Shown one piece after another: positions 37,360 through 48,491 of a stretch of DNA of 64,000 nucleotides. The number at the start of each line of letters is the position of its first letter. The first letter of the stretch is position 1. Origin of the DNA: Pseudomonadota bacterium (GTDB taxonomy: Bacteria > Desulfobacterota > Desulfobulbia > Desulfobulbales > SURF-16); the NCBI GenBank assembly GCA_018816555.1, contig JAHIVT010000032.1, positions 18,155 to 82,154 of the forward strand, given 5' to 3'. The notes under the pieces were generated by a model. It was not told the origin of the DNA. It worked only from the letters and a program-made list of their open reading frames with translations, and searched no databases. A program made the translations under genes and the position numbers.

Positions 37360-39174
37360 GTGACGAAAGTCAGCTCAAAAAATAAACAATGGCTGTCGGG
37401 CAACGAGGCGATTGCCCGTGCTGCATGGGAAGCCGGGGTAACTGTTGCATCAGGCTATCCGGGCACACCCTCCACCGAAATACTCGAGAATCTCTGCACT
37501 TATAAAGATGTCTATACCGAATGGGCGCCCAATGAAAAGGTTGCCCTGGAGGTCGGCATGGGGGCTTCCTTTGCCGGTGCCCGGGTGCTGGTCACCATGA
37601 AGCATGTTGGACTGAATGTGGCGGCCGACCCCCTGTTCACCGCCTCCTACACCGGCGTGCGCGGCGGCATCGTCATCATCACCGCCGATGACCCGGAGAT
37701 GCACAGCTCGCAGAACGAACAGGACAACCGCCATTATGCCTATGCCGCCAAGCTTCCCATGCTGGAGCCGTCCGACCCGGCCGAAGCCCGGGAGATGCTC
37801 AAAAAGGCCTTTGAAATAAGCGAGGAATTCGACACCCCGGTGCTCTTCCGCACCACCACCCGGGTGGCCCATGTCAAGGGACTGGTCGCGACCGGCAAAA
37901 GGAAAAAGGGGCCGGTCGCGGTGGCTATCGAAAAGATGCCGGCTAAATTTGTCATGCTGCCCGGCAACGCCCGGATGCGGCGCAGATCCATTGCCGAACG
38001 GATGGAAAAACTGGCTGCATTTGTCGAGACCTTTGCCGCTAACCGTATTGACAAGGGCGATAAAAAAATTGGTTTCATCACCGGCGGCATCTCCTATCTC
38101 TATGTGAAGGAGGCCTTTCCCAAGGCCTCGGTGCTGAAAATCGCCACCACCTGGCCGCTGCCCTTTAATAAGATCCGCGATTTCGCCGCCCAGGTGGATG
38201 AAGTCGTGATCGTGGAGGAGCTTGACCCCTTTCTCGAAACCCATATCAAGGCCGCGGGCATTGCCTGCACCGGTAAAGACAAAATTCCGGCCATGGGCGA
38301 GCTCAATCCCTTTATCATCAAAAAAGCGCTGGGCCAGGAGATCGGCGACATCTTTGCGCCGGTGGATATCCCTCCCCGGCCGCCCAATATGTGCCCCGGC
38401 TGCCCGCACCGCGGGCTTTTCTACAATCTGGCCAAATATGACGTTTTTATTGCCGGCGATATCGGCTGCTACACTCTCGGCTTCCTGCCCCCCCTGTCCG
38501 CCATGGACTCCTGCGTCTGCATGGGCGCAAGTATCGGCGTGGCCCACGGCATGGACAAGGCCCTGGGCGACAAGGCCCAAGGCAAGACCGTGGCGGTGAT
38601 CGGCGACTCCACCTTCATGCACTCGGGCATCACCGGCCTGGTCAACATGGTTTACAACAAAAGCATGTCCACGGTCATCATTCTTGACAACCGCATTACC
38701 GCCATGACCGGCCACCAGGCGAACCCCGCCTCCGGCAGCACCATCACCGGCGAGCCGGCCAATGCCGTTGATCTGACGGAGCTGTGCCGGGCCATCGGCG
38801 TCCAACACGTGCGCACCGTCAACCCGCACGACTTCAAGGAATGTAAAAAGGTCCTGAAAGAGGAGATAGAACGGCCCGAACCGTCCGTCATCATCGCCCA
38901 GGCACCCTGCGTTCTCCTGCCGGAGGAACGCAGACGCCCCAAAACGCCGCTTACCACCATACTGGACAACTGCACCGGCTGCGGCACCTGCGTCCGCCTG
39001 GGCTGCCCGGCCATCAACTGGGTGCCGCTCACCGCCGCCGAGGCCAAAAAAATGGGGAAAAAGGAAAAACAAAAGGGATATGCCCGCATCAGCGTTGAGA
39101 TGTGCAATGGCTGCGGCCAGTGTCTGGCGGTCTGTAAATTCAAGGCCATTGGCAAAGCGGAGGATAATAAATGA
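37360..39174 (+). CDS. iorA: Indolepyruvate ferredoxin oxidoreductase, alpha subunit
   Basis: GNEAIARAAWEAGVTVASGYPGTPSTEI; MCPGCPHRG; two C-terminal 4Fe-4S motifs. Confidence 0.95.
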   Translation: MTKVSSKNKQWLSGNEAIARAAWEAGVTVASGYPGTPSTEILENLCTYKDVYTEWAPNEKVALEVGMGASFAGARVLVTMKHVGLNVAADPLFTASYTGVRGGIVIITADDPEMHSSQNEQDNRHYAYAAKLPMLEPSDPAEAREMLKKAFEISEEFDTPVLFRTTTRVAHVKGLVATGKRKKGPVAVAIEKMPAKFVMLPGNARMRRRSIAERMEKLAAFVETFAANRIDKGDKKIGFITGGISYLYVKEAFPKASVLKIATTWPLPFNKIRDFAAQVDEVVIVEELDPFLETHIKAAGIACTGKDKIPAMGELNPFIIKKALGQEIGDIFAPVDIPPRPPNMCPGCPHRGLFYNLAKYDVFIAGDIGCYTLGFLPPLSAMDSCVCMGASIGVAHGMDKALGDKAQGKTVAVIGDSTFMHSGITGLVNMVYNKSMSTVIILDNRITAMTGHQANPASGSTITGEPANAVDLTELCRAIGVQHVRTVNPHDFKECKKVLKEEIERPEPSVIIAQAPCVLLPEERRRPKTPLTTILDNCTGCGTCVRLGCPAINWVPLTAAEAKKMGKKEKQKGYARISVEMCNGCGQCLAVCKFKAIGKAEDNK

Positions 39175-39749
39175 TACCAAGCGGAAACATACTTTTTTGC
39201 GGGGTTGGCGGCCAGGGCATACTGCTGGCCAGCGAGATCACCGCCTTTGCCCTGCTTGAATGCGGCCTGGATGCCAAGAAAAGCGAGGTGCACGGCATGG
39301 CCCAGCGCGGCGGTTCGGTTGTCGCCCACCTCCGCTATGGGAAAAAGGTCTACTCACCGCTCATCGATCCAGGCCAGGCGGACTTCGTTGTGGCCTTTGA
39401 AACCATGGAAGCAGTACGCTATCTGCCTTTTTTGCATAAGGACAGCAAGGTGATCGTCAATACCCACCAGATTGCTCCGCCGGCTGTTGCCACCGGTAAA
39501 ATGGTTTATCCGACCGATTTATTGTCCCAGCTAACCAGCCGCAACATATCGGTCTTTCCTTTGGACGGTTTCAGCATTGCAAAAAAAGTGGGAGAAATCA
39601 GGACGGCAAACCTGGTGCTGGTAGGAGCGCTCTCTACCTTTCTGCCGGTTGCTGAAGATGTTTTTCTTGAGGTGCTGCAAAAAAGGATCCCCAGAAAACT
39701 TGATGAAAACATTGCGGCCTTCAAGGAGGGACGCACGATCACGGCATAG
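39171..39749 (+). CDS. iorB: Indolepyruvate ferredoxin oxidoreductase, beta subunit
   Basis: [38 protein letters not shown]. Confidence 0.95.
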   Translation: MIPSGNILFCGVGGQGILLASEITAFALLECGLDAKKSEVHGMAQRGGSVVAHLRYGKKVYSPLIDPGQADFVVAFETMEAVRYLPFLHKDSKVIVNTHQIAPPAVATGKMVYPTDLLSQLTSRNISVFPLDGFSIAKKVGEIRTANLVLVGALSTFLPVAEDVFLEVLQKRIPRKLDENIAAFKEGRTITA

Positions 39750-39781
39750 CATGCAATGCCATTTTTTTTGGAGAGGGAACA

Positions 39782-41083
39782 ATGATCTATAACGAGGAAT
39801 ATGAAACATTGCCAAGGGAGGCGCTGGAGGCCCTGCAGCTGAAAAGACTGCAGTCCCAGATCGAAAGGATCTATGCCAGAGTCCCCTACTACCGGGCCAA
39901 AATGGATGAATCCGGCGTGGCGCCGGGTGATATCAAAACCCTGGCCGATATCAGCAAGCTCCCCTTTACCACCAAGGAGGATCTGCGCAAGAATTATCCC
40001 TTCGGACTTTTCACCGTGCCGCTGGAAAGGGTGGTGCGCATCCACGCCTCTTCCGGCACCACCGGTCAGCCCACCGTTGTCGGCTATACCAAACGGGACA
40101 TCGCCATCTGGGCTGAACTGATGGCGCGCTGTCTGACCGCTGCCGGGGCGACCCAGAAGGACATCATCCACAACGCTTACGGCTACGGACTATTCACCGG
40201 CGGCCTGGGCGCCCATTACGGCGCGGAAAATCTGGGCGCCACCGTGATCCCTGTCTCCGGCGGCAACACCAAGCGCCAGATCATGCTCATGCGTGACTTC
40301 CGCTCCACCGTGCTGCTCTGCACCCCATCCTATGCCCTGAACCTGGCCGAGGCCATGGTGGATATGGGTATGGATCCCAAAGAGATGGCTCTCAAGGTCG
40401 GGGTCTTCGGGGCCGAGCCGTGGAGTGAAAATATGCGGGAGGAGATCGAAAAGCAACTGGGCATCAAGGCCATTGACATTTATGGTCTGAGTGAGATAAT
40501 CGGACCTGGCGTGGCCATTGAATGCGTGGAGGAGCAAAAAGGCCTCCACATCATGGAAGATCACTTCCTGCCGGAGATCGTGCATCCCGAGACCTTTGAG
40601 CCCCTGCCCCTTGGCGAGAAGGGGGAACTGGTATTCACCACCCTGACCAAAGAGGCCTTTCCGCTCATCCGTTACCGCACCAAGGATTTCTCTCGACTGA
40701 TCACCGCTCCCTGCTCCTGCGCCCGGACATTCTACCGCATGGAGAAGATTACCGGTCGTTCCGATGATATGCTGATCATCCGCGGGGTTAACGTCTTTCC
40801 ATCCCAGATTGAGCATGTACTGATCAGCATCGAGGGTGTGGAGCCCCATTACCAGATCATTGTCCAGAGGGAAGGCACCCTGGACACCATGGAGGTCCAG
40901 GTTGAGGTCAGCGACAGCATCTTTTCAGACGAGGTTAAAACCCTGGAAGGACTGACCAAAAAAATCCAGAATGAGATCAAGGATCTGCTCGGTGTGAGCT
41001 GCAAGGTGAAACTTGTTGAACCGAAATCGATCCAGCGCAGTGAGGGCAAGGCAAAAAGGGTCATTGATAAGCGAAAGATCTAA
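39782..41083 (+). CDS. paaK: Phenylacetate--CoA ligase
   Basis: [49 protein letters not shown]. Confidence 0.95.
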   Translation: MIYNEEYETLPREALEALQLKRLQSQIERIYARVPYYRAKMDESGVAPGDIKTLADISKLPFTTKEDLRKNYPFGLFTVPLERVVRIHASSGTTGQPTVVGYTKRDIAIWAELMARCLTAAGATQKDIIHNAYGYGLFTGGLGAHYGAENLGATVIPVSGGNTKRQIMLMRDFRSTVLLCTPSYALNLAEAMVDMGMDPKEMALKVGVFGAEPWSENMREEIEKQLGIKAIDIYGLSEIIGPGVAIECVEEQKGLHIMEDHFLPEIVHPETFEPLPLGEKGELVFTTLTKEAFPLIRYRTKDFSRLITAPCSCARTFYRMEKITGRSDDMLIIRGVNVFPSQIEHVLISIEGVEPHYQIIVQREGTLDTMEVQVEVSDSIFSDEVKTLEGLTKKIQNEIKDLLGVSCKVKLVEPKSIQRSEGKAKRVIDKRKI

Positions 41084-41246
41084 AGGCTTTTGCAATAACA
41101 CCTCCATTTGAGCACAAGGCATCTTCTAAGCCGTGGTTCAAAAATTACTGTAACATTAGAAATACTGTAAACGGCATAAGGGGCCGTAACGAAATGGCTG
41201 GAAAAGCAATGATTATTTCTTAACGCCCCTTAAAAGCGAGGAACCT

Positions 41247-41678
41247 ATGAAAGTTGAACAGATAGCGATTTTTTTGGAAAACAGATCAGGACGACTGGCG
41301 GAAATAACCGGGATTCTGGCGGAAAAAGGCATTAACATCCGCGCCATGTCCCTGGCCGACACCTCGGATTTCGGTATTCTGCGGCTGATTGTCAATGATA
41401 CGGAAAACGCACGCAAAGAGTTGAAAGAAAAAGGGTTTACCGTCGGCACCACCAGTGTGGTGGTGGTCGAGGTGAAGGATAAACCGGGCGGACTGGCCAA
41501 TGTCCTGCAGATCATCAAAAAAGCTGATTTAAATATTGAGTATATGTATGCCTTTACGCAAAAAAGCGGCGAGACGGGACTTATTATCTTCCGCTTTGAA
41601 AAAGTCGATGCCGCCATTGACGTCCTGATTAAGGCAGGTATCAGACTGCTGTCCGGGGAAGAGGTTTATGCTATCTAA
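41247..41678 (+). CDS. ACT-domain protein (tandem ACT)
   Basis: MKVEQIAIFLENRSGRLAEITGILAEKGINIRAMSLAD...VEVKDKPGGLANVLQIIKKADLNIEYMYAF. Confidence 0.92.
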   Translation: MKVEQIAIFLENRSGRLAEITGILAEKGINIRAMSLADTSDFGILRLIVNDTENARKELKEKGFTVGTTSVVVVEVKDKPGGLANVLQIIKKADLNIEYMYAFTQKSGETGLIIFRFEKVDAAIDVLIKAGIRLLSGEEVYAI

Positions 41679-41705
41679 CTAGCTTCACTACTAAATGAAA
41701 AGGAG

Positions 41706-42875
41706 ATGAACATGAAGAGATTTTTTCTTTCCACCGTTACCCTTCTTGCTCTGTGGGCAATGGCAAGCTTTTTTACCATGCCTACTGCTGCCCAGGCAAA
41801 GACGATCAAAGTTGGTGCAATTCTTGCTGAAAGCGGCGGCGCGTCGTTTCTCGGCGGCCCGGAGGCCAGAACCATCAAGATGCTGGCGGATAAAATTAAT
41901 GCCGATGGCGGCATTAATGGCGACACCATCGAACTGATCATCAAGGACTCCGGCGGCAATCCGGAAAAGGCCATCTCCTTCGCCAAACAGCTTATCGAAG
42001 AGGATAAGGTGCTGGCTATCCTCGGACCGTCCACCAGCGGCGAGACCATGAGCATCAAAAAGATCTGTGAGGACGGCAAAACCATTCTCCTCTCCTGCGC
42101 GGCTGCTGAGGTTATCGTTAATCCCGTCGGTAAATATGTCTTTAAAACCCCCCAAAAAGACAGCTATGCCGTCAAAAAAATCTATATGGAAATGAACAAG
42201 ATGGGCATTTCCAAAATTGCCGTTCTGGCCGGCAACACCGGTTTCGGCAAGGCAGGCAAGGAACAGCTTGAGGCCATTGCCCCTGAATTCGGCATCGAGA
42301 TTCTGGCGGCCGAGGTTTATGACAAAGCGGCCACCGATCTCAGCGCCGTTATTGCCAAAATCAGCGCCAACAAGGATATACAGGCTGTAGTCAACTGGTC
42401 CATCGTCCCTGCCCAGGCCATTGTCGCTAAAAACATCCGCCAGGCCGGCTGGAATGTACCCATTTTCCAGAGCCATGGTTTTGGCAACATCAAGTATGTT
42501 GAGGCCGCAGGCGTTGCAGCTGAAGGTATTATCTTCCCTGCCGGCCGCCTGCTGGTAGCCAACACCCTGCCTAATGACGACCCCCAGAAAAATGTCCTGA
42601 TCCAGTACAGGAATGAATATGAGGCGACATTCAAGGAACCGGCCAGCACCTTCGGCGGCCACGGCTACGATGCCATCATGATCCTTGCTGAAGCTATTAA
42701 AAAAGCCGGCAGCACCGACCCGGAGAAAGTGCGTGATGCCATTGAAAACCTGAAAGGCTTTGTCGGCACCGGCGGCATCTTCAACTTCAGTCCCGAAGAC
42801 CACAACGGCCTTGATATTGATTCTTTTGCCATGCTGACCGTCAAAGACGGCAAGTTTGCTCTGTATACCAAGTAA
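41706..42875 (+). CDS. livK: Branched-chain/aromatic amino-acid ABC transporter substrate-binding protein
   Basis: Signal peptide; IKVGAILAESGGASFLGGPEARTIKMLADKINADGGING; liv context. Confidence 0.92.
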   Translation: MNMKRFFLSTVTLLALWAMASFFTMPTAAQAKTIKVGAILAESGGASFLGGPEARTIKMLADKINADGGINGDTIELIIKDSGGNPEKAISFAKQLIEEDKVLAILGPSTSGETMSIKKICEDGKTILLSCAAAEVIVNPVGKYVFKTPQKDSYAVKKIYMEMNKMGISKIAVLAGNTGFGKAGKEQLEAIAPEFGIEILAAEVYDKAATDLSAVIAKISANKDIQAVVNWSIVPAQAIVAKNIRQAGWNVPIFQSHGFGNIKYVEAAGVAAEGIIFPAGRLLVANTLPNDDPQKNVLIQYRNEYEATFKEPASTFGGHGYDAIMILAEAIKKAGSTDPEKVRDAIENLKGFVGTGGIFNFSPEDHNGLDIDSFAMLTVKDGKFALYTK

Positions 42876-42881
42876 CTGAAA

Positions 42882-42987
42882 TTTGATGGCTTCGTAAAAA
42901 GTCCTGGCAACGAATTTTCGTGACGATAAATCAAGTAGTTGTCATGCACTGTACGGCTGTCGAAGGGGTTTTTACGAGACAGTCAAA
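42882..42987 (-). repeat. MITE-like dispersed repeat, copy 2
   Basis: Terminal inverted repeats TTTGATGGCTTCGTAAAAA / TTTGACTGTCTCGTAAAAA (15/19 identical); matches copy 1. Confidence 0.82.
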
Positions 42988-43001
42988 TCTTACAGATGTG
43001 A

Positions 43002-43039
43002 AAAAGGGGAGTGCCTGAAAACAGGCAATCCCCTTTTTT
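43002..43039 (+). terminator. Rho-independent terminator/attenuator between livK and livH
   Basis: aaaaggggagtgcctg-aaaa-caggcaatccccttttttc. Confidence 0.85.
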
Positions 43040-43086
43040 CTACCTGCAACCAAGGAGAGCTCTGCTTTTCCGGATCTGATGCACCA

Positions 43087-43977
43087 ATGACATCGCAACT
43101 TTTTATTCAATATCTCTTTGCCGGGATAACCTATGGCAGCATTTACGCAATTGTGGCCATAGGCTTTAATATCATCTACAACACCACCGGCATCATCAAT
43201 TTTGCCCAGGGCGAGTTTGTCATGCTGGGCGGCATGATTGCCATCTCACTGCATGCCATGCTGCCCCTGCCGCTGGCCATCGGCCTGGCGGTGATCATTA
43301 CCATGATCATCGGCGCCCTGATTGAAATAATCTTTATCCGCTGGCTGAAGAATCCCTCCGTTCTGCGTATGATCATCATCACCATCGGTCTCTCCATTCT
43401 GATCAGGGAAGGCGCGCTGCACATCTGGGGTGAAGGAGTGCGCTCCCTGCCCTATTTCAACGGCAATGAGATCTCCACCCTCCGCATCATGGGCACTAAC
43501 ATATCACCCCAGGTGTTGTGGGTGATCGGGTCCTGCTCTGTCATTGTCGCGCTGCTCAGTCTTTTTTTCAAATTCACCTCCCTGGGACAAGAAATGCGGG
43601 CATGCGCGGCAAACCGACTGGCTGCCACCCTGTGCGGTATCAGCACGAAAAACATGGTGACCTTTTCCTTCATGCTCAGCGCAGGAATTGGCGCGCTGGC
43701 CGGCTGTGTGGTCTCCCCCATTACCTATACCCAGTATGACGGCGGCACTCCCCTGGCAATCAAAGGATTCACCGTGGCGGTGCTGGGCGGCCTGGGCAAC
43801 AGCATGGCAGCCGTCATCGCCGGCCTGCTGCTGGGCATTATCGAGGCGTTCAGTGTATCTGTTGTCCCGCTGGCTTTCCAGGATGCCATTTCCATCGCCC
43901 TGCTGCTCACCATCCTCTTTATCCGTCCCCATGGGCTATTCGGCAGCAAAGAGGCGGCAGGATTAAAGGAATTCTGA
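43087..43977 (+). CDS. livH: Branched-chain amino acid ABC transporter permease
   Basis: GITYGSIYAIVAIGFNIIYNTTGIINFAQGEFVMLGG. Confidence 0.95.
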   Translation: MTSQLFIQYLFAGITYGSIYAIVAIGFNIIYNTTGIINFAQGEFVMLGGMIAISLHAMLPLPLAIGLAVIITMIIGALIEIIFIRWLKNPSVLRMIIITIGLSILIREGALHIWGEGVRSLPYFNGNEISTLRIMGTNISPQVLWVIGSCSVIVALLSLFFKFTSLGQEMRACAANRLAATLCGISTKNMVTFSFMLSAGIGALAGCVVSPITYTQYDGGTPLAIKGFTVAVLGGLGNSMAAVIAGLLLGIIEAFSVSVVPLAFQDAISIALLLTILFIRPHGLFGSKEAAGLKEF

Positions 43978-45041
43978 TGAAGACCCGCAAATATTTTCCC
44001 ATCTTCGTGCTGGGGCTGGTTCTTGCCGGTATTCAGCAGCTCACCCAGATGACGGGAACGGTTTACTATCTTACCCAGATGACCATGACCACCTACTATG
44101 CGCTGCTCATTATCGGGCTCTGCCTGGTAATGGGTTATGCCGGCCAGATCTCCCTGGGCCATGCCGGCTTCTTTGCCATCGGCGGCTATACCTCCGCCGT
44201 GCTGACCACATATGACCTGACACCATTGCTGAACAACGGCAACAGTTTCATCAGCCTTCTTTCCGCCTCCGGACTGCTGGTTTCCCGCGAAAACCTTTAC
44301 GGCGAGGCACTGCTCTCGGTGAACCCGTGGATTGCCTGTATTACCGCCATCATCGTCACCGTGGTGATCGCCTTTCTCATCGGCATTCCGGTGTTGAAAC
44401 TCAAGGGACACTACCTGGCCATGGCCACCCTGGGTTTCGGCATCATCATCTTCCGGGTAGTGCTTGCCACTGAAATCTTCGGTGAAGCAGACGGCATATC
44501 CGATGTACCAGGCTTTCCCCTGTTTCCCGGCATCATTGTCAACGGCGATTTCAGCAACCGGGTCCAGAACTATTACATTGCCTGTATTCTCTTAATCATC
44601 GGTTTTATTTTGCTGCAGAACCTTATCGATTCACGGGTCGGCAGGGCACTGCGAGCTATCCATGGATCAGAAGAGGCGGCCAACGCCATGGGGGTGAATA
44701 CCTCACGCTACAAACTCTACACCTTTGTCTTAAGCGCTGTTTTTGCCGCCATTGCCGGCATCTTTCTTACTCACTACAACGGCGGTATCGGACCTTCAGA
44801 GGCCGGCATCATGAAGTCGGTTCGCTACGTGGCCATTGTCGCCATAGGCGGCATGGCAAATCTGTGGGGAGCACTGATCATGGCTGCCCTGCTCAATTTC
44901 CTCTCCCTGCGGGGAATGTTCGGCTCCTATGATGATGCGGTTTTCGGTGCCATTCTCATCATCATCATGCTTTTTGCTCCCCATGGTGTGTTACGGCTGC
45001 CACTCTGGCATTTTTTCAAAAAATCTTCGAGCAACACCTGA
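43977..45041 (+). CDS. livM: Branched-chain amino acid ABC transporter permease
   Basis: GYAGQISLGHAGFFAIGGYTSAVL. Confidence 0.95.
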   Translation: MKTRKYFPIFVLGLVLAGIQQLTQMTGTVYYLTQMTMTTYYALLIIGLCLVMGYAGQISLGHAGFFAIGGYTSAVLTTYDLTPLLNNGNSFISLLSASGLLVSRENLYGEALLSVNPWIACITAIIVTVVIAFLIGIPVLKLKGHYLAMATLGFGIIIFRVVLATEIFGEADGISDVPGFPLFPGIIVNGDFSNRVQNYYIACILLIIGFILLQNLIDSRVGRALRAIHGSEEAANAMGVNTSRYKLYTFVLSAVFAAIAGIFLTHYNGGIGPSEAGIMKSVRYVAIVAIGGMANLWGALIMAALLNFLSLRGMFGSYDDAVFGAILIIIMLFAPHGVLRLPLWHFFKKSSSNT

Positions 45042-45063
45042 ACCGGATGCAAGGTTATCTGCG

Positions 45064-45828
45064 ATGACACTTTTAGATATTAAAAATGTCAATAAACATT
45101 TCGGCGGTCTGCAGGCAGTAAGCCAGGTAAGCTTTACCGTGCAGAAGGGAATGATTAAATCCGTCATCGGTCCCAATGGCGCCGGTAAAACCACTCTTTT
45201 TAATCTTATTTCCGGCAATCTGCCGCTCAGTTCCGGCCAAATTTTTTTTGACGGCAAAGCGATCCATGGGATGCAACCATACCAGATCGCCCGCCGCGGC
45301 ATTTCCCGTACCTTTCAGAATATCAAGCTTTTCCCGGGTTTGACTGCCCTGGAAAATGTTATGATCGGGCGCCATACCCGCAGCCGGGCAGGATTTATCG
45401 CTGGGATGTTCCATTTTCCCGCCACCCGCAGAGAGGAAGATGCCATTCGTGAGAAATCCTTTGAGCTGCTGCAACTTCTCGAAATCAGCCAATATGCCGA
45501 TGTGGATGCCTCAAGCCTCGCCTTTGGCCAGCAGCGTGCCGTGGAATTTGCCAGAGCCCTTGCCTCCGAACCCACTCTTCTCCTGCTTGATGAACCAGCT
45601 GCCGGCTTAAATATCTATGAGACAGCGGAAATCGCCCGCCTGATCATGAAAATTAAATCCCAAGGGATAACGGTTCTCCTTGTAGAACATGACATGTCGC
45701 TGGTCATGGATATTTCCGACCAGATTGTGGTGCTCAGCTTCGGTCAGAAAATAGCCGAGGATATCCCCAGCTCTATCCAGCAGAACAAGGAAGTTATACA
45801 AATCTATCTGGGGGATGCGGATGCTTAA
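45064..45828 (+). CDS. livG: Branched-chain amino acid ABC transporter ATPase
   Basis: [39 protein letters not shown]. Confidence 0.95.
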   Translation: MTLLDIKNVNKHFGGLQAVSQVSFTVQKGMIKSVIGPNGAGKTTLFNLISGNLPLSSGQIFFDGKAIHGMQPYQIARRGISRTFQNIKLFPGLTALENVMIGRHTRSRAGFIAGMFHFPATRREEDAIREKSFELLQLLEISQYADVDASSLAFGQQRAVEFARALASEPTLLLLDEPAAGLNIYETAEIARLIMKIKSQGITVLLVEHDMSLVMDISDQIVVLSFGQKIAEDIPSSIQQNKEVIQIYLGDADA

Positions 45829-46543
45829 AATCAAAAATCTTGAGGCGGGCTACGGAAAACTAAGAGTGCTCAAACGCATCTCCATGCATGTCGACAGCGG
45901 TGAAATCGTCACCATTATCGGGGCAAACGGTGCCGGCAAAACCACCCTGCTCTATACCATAGCAGGCATCATTAAAGCCTCTGCCGGCGACATTATGCTG
46001 CTCGACCATCCCATCAACCAGACAAAACCTGAAAAAATTGTCGCCCGCGGCTGTTCCCTGGTACCTGAGGGACGTCAGGTATTCTCCACCCTTACCGTAC
46101 GCGAGAATCTTATTCTTGGTGGATATGTTCAGTATAAGAAGAACAAGGTAAATACCGATGCGGAACTGCAGCATATTTATGATATCTTTCCTGTTCTGCA
46201 GCAACGCGAAAACCAGCTGGCCGGCACCCTTTCCGGTGGCGAGCAACAGATGCTCGCCATGGGCCGTGCTCTGATGGCCAAACCAAAACTCATCATGCTT
46301 GATGAACCGTCAACCGGTCTGGCACCTCTCATTGTCAAAAATATTTTTAAAATTATTGCCAAGCTGCGTGATGCAGGCAACACCGTCCTGCTTATCGAAC
46401 AGAATGCCAAGGCGGCCCTGGCCATTGCCGATCGCGGCTATGTTCTTGAAACAGGGAAATTTATTCTGCAGGGTCCCTCTGAAGACCTTCTAATCAACAG
46501 AGATGTGCAGCGCGCCTATCTTGGCCGTGAAATCGCGACTTAA
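45815..46543 (+). CDS. livF: Branched-chain amino acid ABC transporter ATPase
   Basis: [50 protein letters not shown]. Confidence 0.95.
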   Translation: MRMLKIKNLEAGYGKLRVLKRISMHVDSGEIVTIIGANGAGKTTLLYTIAGIIKASAGDIMLLDHPINQTKPEKIVARGCSLVPEGRQVFSTLTVRENLILGGYVQYKKNKVNTDAELQHIYDIFPVLQQRENQLAGTLSGGEQQMLAMGRALMAKPKLIMLDEPSTGLAPLIVKNIFKIIAKLRDAGNTVLLIEQNAKAALAIADRGYVLETGKFILQGPSEDLLINRDVQRAYLGREIAT

Positions 46544-46596
46544 GAAACGTAACGAGATGTAACCCATATCCGGTTTATTTTATATGGAGGCTGAAC

Positions 46597-47895
46597 ATGT
46601 ACTGGGATAAAGCAAAAGAATGCATGCCAAGGGAAGACCTGGAGCAACTTCAGTTGGAGAGACTTCAGTCCACCCTTTACCGCGTTGCAACCCATGTCCC
46701 CTTTTATCGGAAAAAATTCAAAGAACTGGCTATTGACCCAGATGGATTCCGTTCACTAGAAGAACTACACAAATTGCCCTTTACCACCAAAGATGACATG
46801 CGTAATAACTACCCCTACGGTCTTTTTGCCGTACCGCTGCGAGACGTGGTGCGTCTGCATGCCTCGTCCGGCACCACGGGCATGGCAACGGTGGTAGGGT
46901 ACACCAAGAACGACCTGAAAAACTGGTCGGATATGGTGGCCAGAATTTTAACGGCCACCGGAGTCGAAGCTGATGACGTAGTGCAGATAGCCTTTGGCTA
47001 CGGCCTCTTTACCGGCGGTTTTGGCCTGCATTACGGGGCTGAACGGGTCGGGGCTTCGGTTATCCCTATTTCCAGCGGCAATACCAAGCGGCAGATCCAG
47101 ATCCTGCAGGATTTTAAAACCACCACCCTTGTCTGCACACCGAGTTATGCCCTGCTTCTAGCCGATACCATGATTGATATGAATATCAACATCAATGCCC
47201 TGCATCTGAAATACGGACTTTTCGGCGGCGAGCCATGGTCGGAAGAGATGCGCACGGAAATAAAGAATAAGCTTGGCATCATCGCAACTGACAATTACGG
47301 GCTCAGCGAGGTCATGGGCCCCGGCGTAGCCGGAGAATGCAGTTACTGCAACGGCCTTCATATCAATGAAGATCATTTTATTGTTGAGGTGATTAACCCG
47401 GAAACACTGGAGCCGGTGGCGCCTGGCGAGTTGGGCGAATTGGTATTCACCACCATCACCAAAGAGGCCTTTCCAGTCATTCGCTATCGTACCAGGGACC
47501 TGGCCAGATTTATACCGGAACCTTGTCCATGCGGCCGAACCTTTCAACGCATGACCAGAGTGATCGGCCGCACCGACGATATGCTCATCATTAAAGGGGT
47601 CAATGTTTATCCCCTGCAGATTGAATCGATCCTCTTTGATATAGAAGGTACAGAGCCACATTATCAAATCATAGTTGAACGCGAGGGTCGACTTGATAAA
47701 GTGACTGTGCTGGTGGAAGTTGTTGAATCGATCTTTTTTGACCAGATGAAAAAGCAGAGACAGCTCGTAGAGCATATCAAAAAACGATTGGCAACAGAGC
47801 TCGGTATCGGCGTTGATGTGAAGCTGGTGGAGGAGAAAACGCTTGAACGCTTTGAGGGGAAGGCAAAACGGGTGATAGATAAAAGAAAGTTGTAA
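46597..47895 (+). CDS. paaK: Phenylacetate--CoA ligase (second copy)
   Basis: [37 protein letters not shown]; paralog of 39782-41083. Confidence 0.94.
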   Translation: MYWDKAKECMPREDLEQLQLERLQSTLYRVATHVPFYRKKFKELAIDPDGFRSLEELHKLPFTTKDDMRNNYPYGLFAVPLRDVVRLHASSGTTGMATVVGYTKNDLKNWSDMVARILTATGVEADDVVQIAFGYGLFTGGFGLHYGAERVGASVIPISSGNTKRQIQILQDFKTTTLVCTPSYALLLADTMIDMNININALHLKYGLFGGEPWSEEMRTEIKNKLGIIATDNYGLSEVMGPGVAGECSYCNGLHINEDHFIVEVINPETLEPVAPGELGELVFTTITKEAFPVIRYRTRDLARFIPEPCPCGRTFQRMTRVIGRTDDMLIIKGVNVYPLQIESILFDIEGTEPHYQIIVEREGRLDKVTVLVEVVESIFFDQMKKQRQLVEHIKKRLATELGIGVDVKLVEEKTLERFEGKAKRVIDKRKL

Positions 47896-47898
47896 TAA

Positions 47899-47929
47899 AA
47901 AAACCCACCTGATGAGGTGGGTTTTTATT
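47899..47929 (+). terminator. Rho-independent terminator
   Basis: aaacccacct-gatg-aggtgggttttt. Confidence 0.9.
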
Positions 47930-47949
47930 ATGTTATATCTAAAGAAGGT

Positions 47950-48150
47950 TTAGATCTTTTTTACATTTGCAGCTGCCGGTCCTTTCTGGCCGTCGACAAT
48001 GTCAAATTCAACTCGCTGCCCCTCGTTTAATGTCTTAAATCCTTCCTCTTTAATAGCTGAGAAATGTACAAAAACATCATCACCATCTTCTCGCTCAATG
48101 AAGCCGAAACCTTTTGATTCATTGAACCACTTCACTTTACCCTGTACCAT
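47950..48150 (-). CDS. Cold-shock family protein
   Basis: [41 protein letters not shown]. Confidence 0.97.
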   Translation of the reverse strand: MVQGKVKWFNESKGFGFIEREDGDDVFVHFSAIKEEGFKTLNEGQRVEFDIVDGQKGPAAANVKKI

Positions 48151-48422
48151 TACTGCTCCTTCATTCCTATGAGGAATCATTAAAAAATTAACGTTTACAG
48201 ATTTCTCATAGCCAAACAGTTTAACTATCCTTTTCAGTGAGGATACGACCAGCAACTCTGACTAAAAAAAACTGTACCATCAATGTATATATCAAATAAC
48301 AAAAGAATTCACGCAAGGCAATATTTTCTTTGCATTACCACAAAAAAACAACAGCCGGTAAACTTCGTAAAGAATACAGCCTGTTGCAAAAAAGCTCATA
48401 AAAATAAGCGGGCAGCAATAAA

Positions 48423-48460
48423 AAAAAAGCCTGGGCATTAGTAAATGCCCAGGCTTTTTT
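48423..48460 (-). terminator. Terminator after rplQ (structure is symmetric)
   Basis: aaaagcctgggcatt-agta-aatgcccaggctttttt. Confidence 0.9.
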
Positions 48461-48491
48461 GAATTTGCCAAAACTATGATCTCTGAAAAGC

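Noticed and set aside
36987-37360. Searched for a TPP riboswitch upstream of the thiazole operon
   Set aside because: No CUGAGA / ACCUGAUC-type TPP core found by eye.
37450-39180. 576-aa minus-strand ORF opposite iorA
   Set aside because: Antisense to a clear iorA; low-complexity G/H/A-rich translation typical of GC-rich antisense frames.
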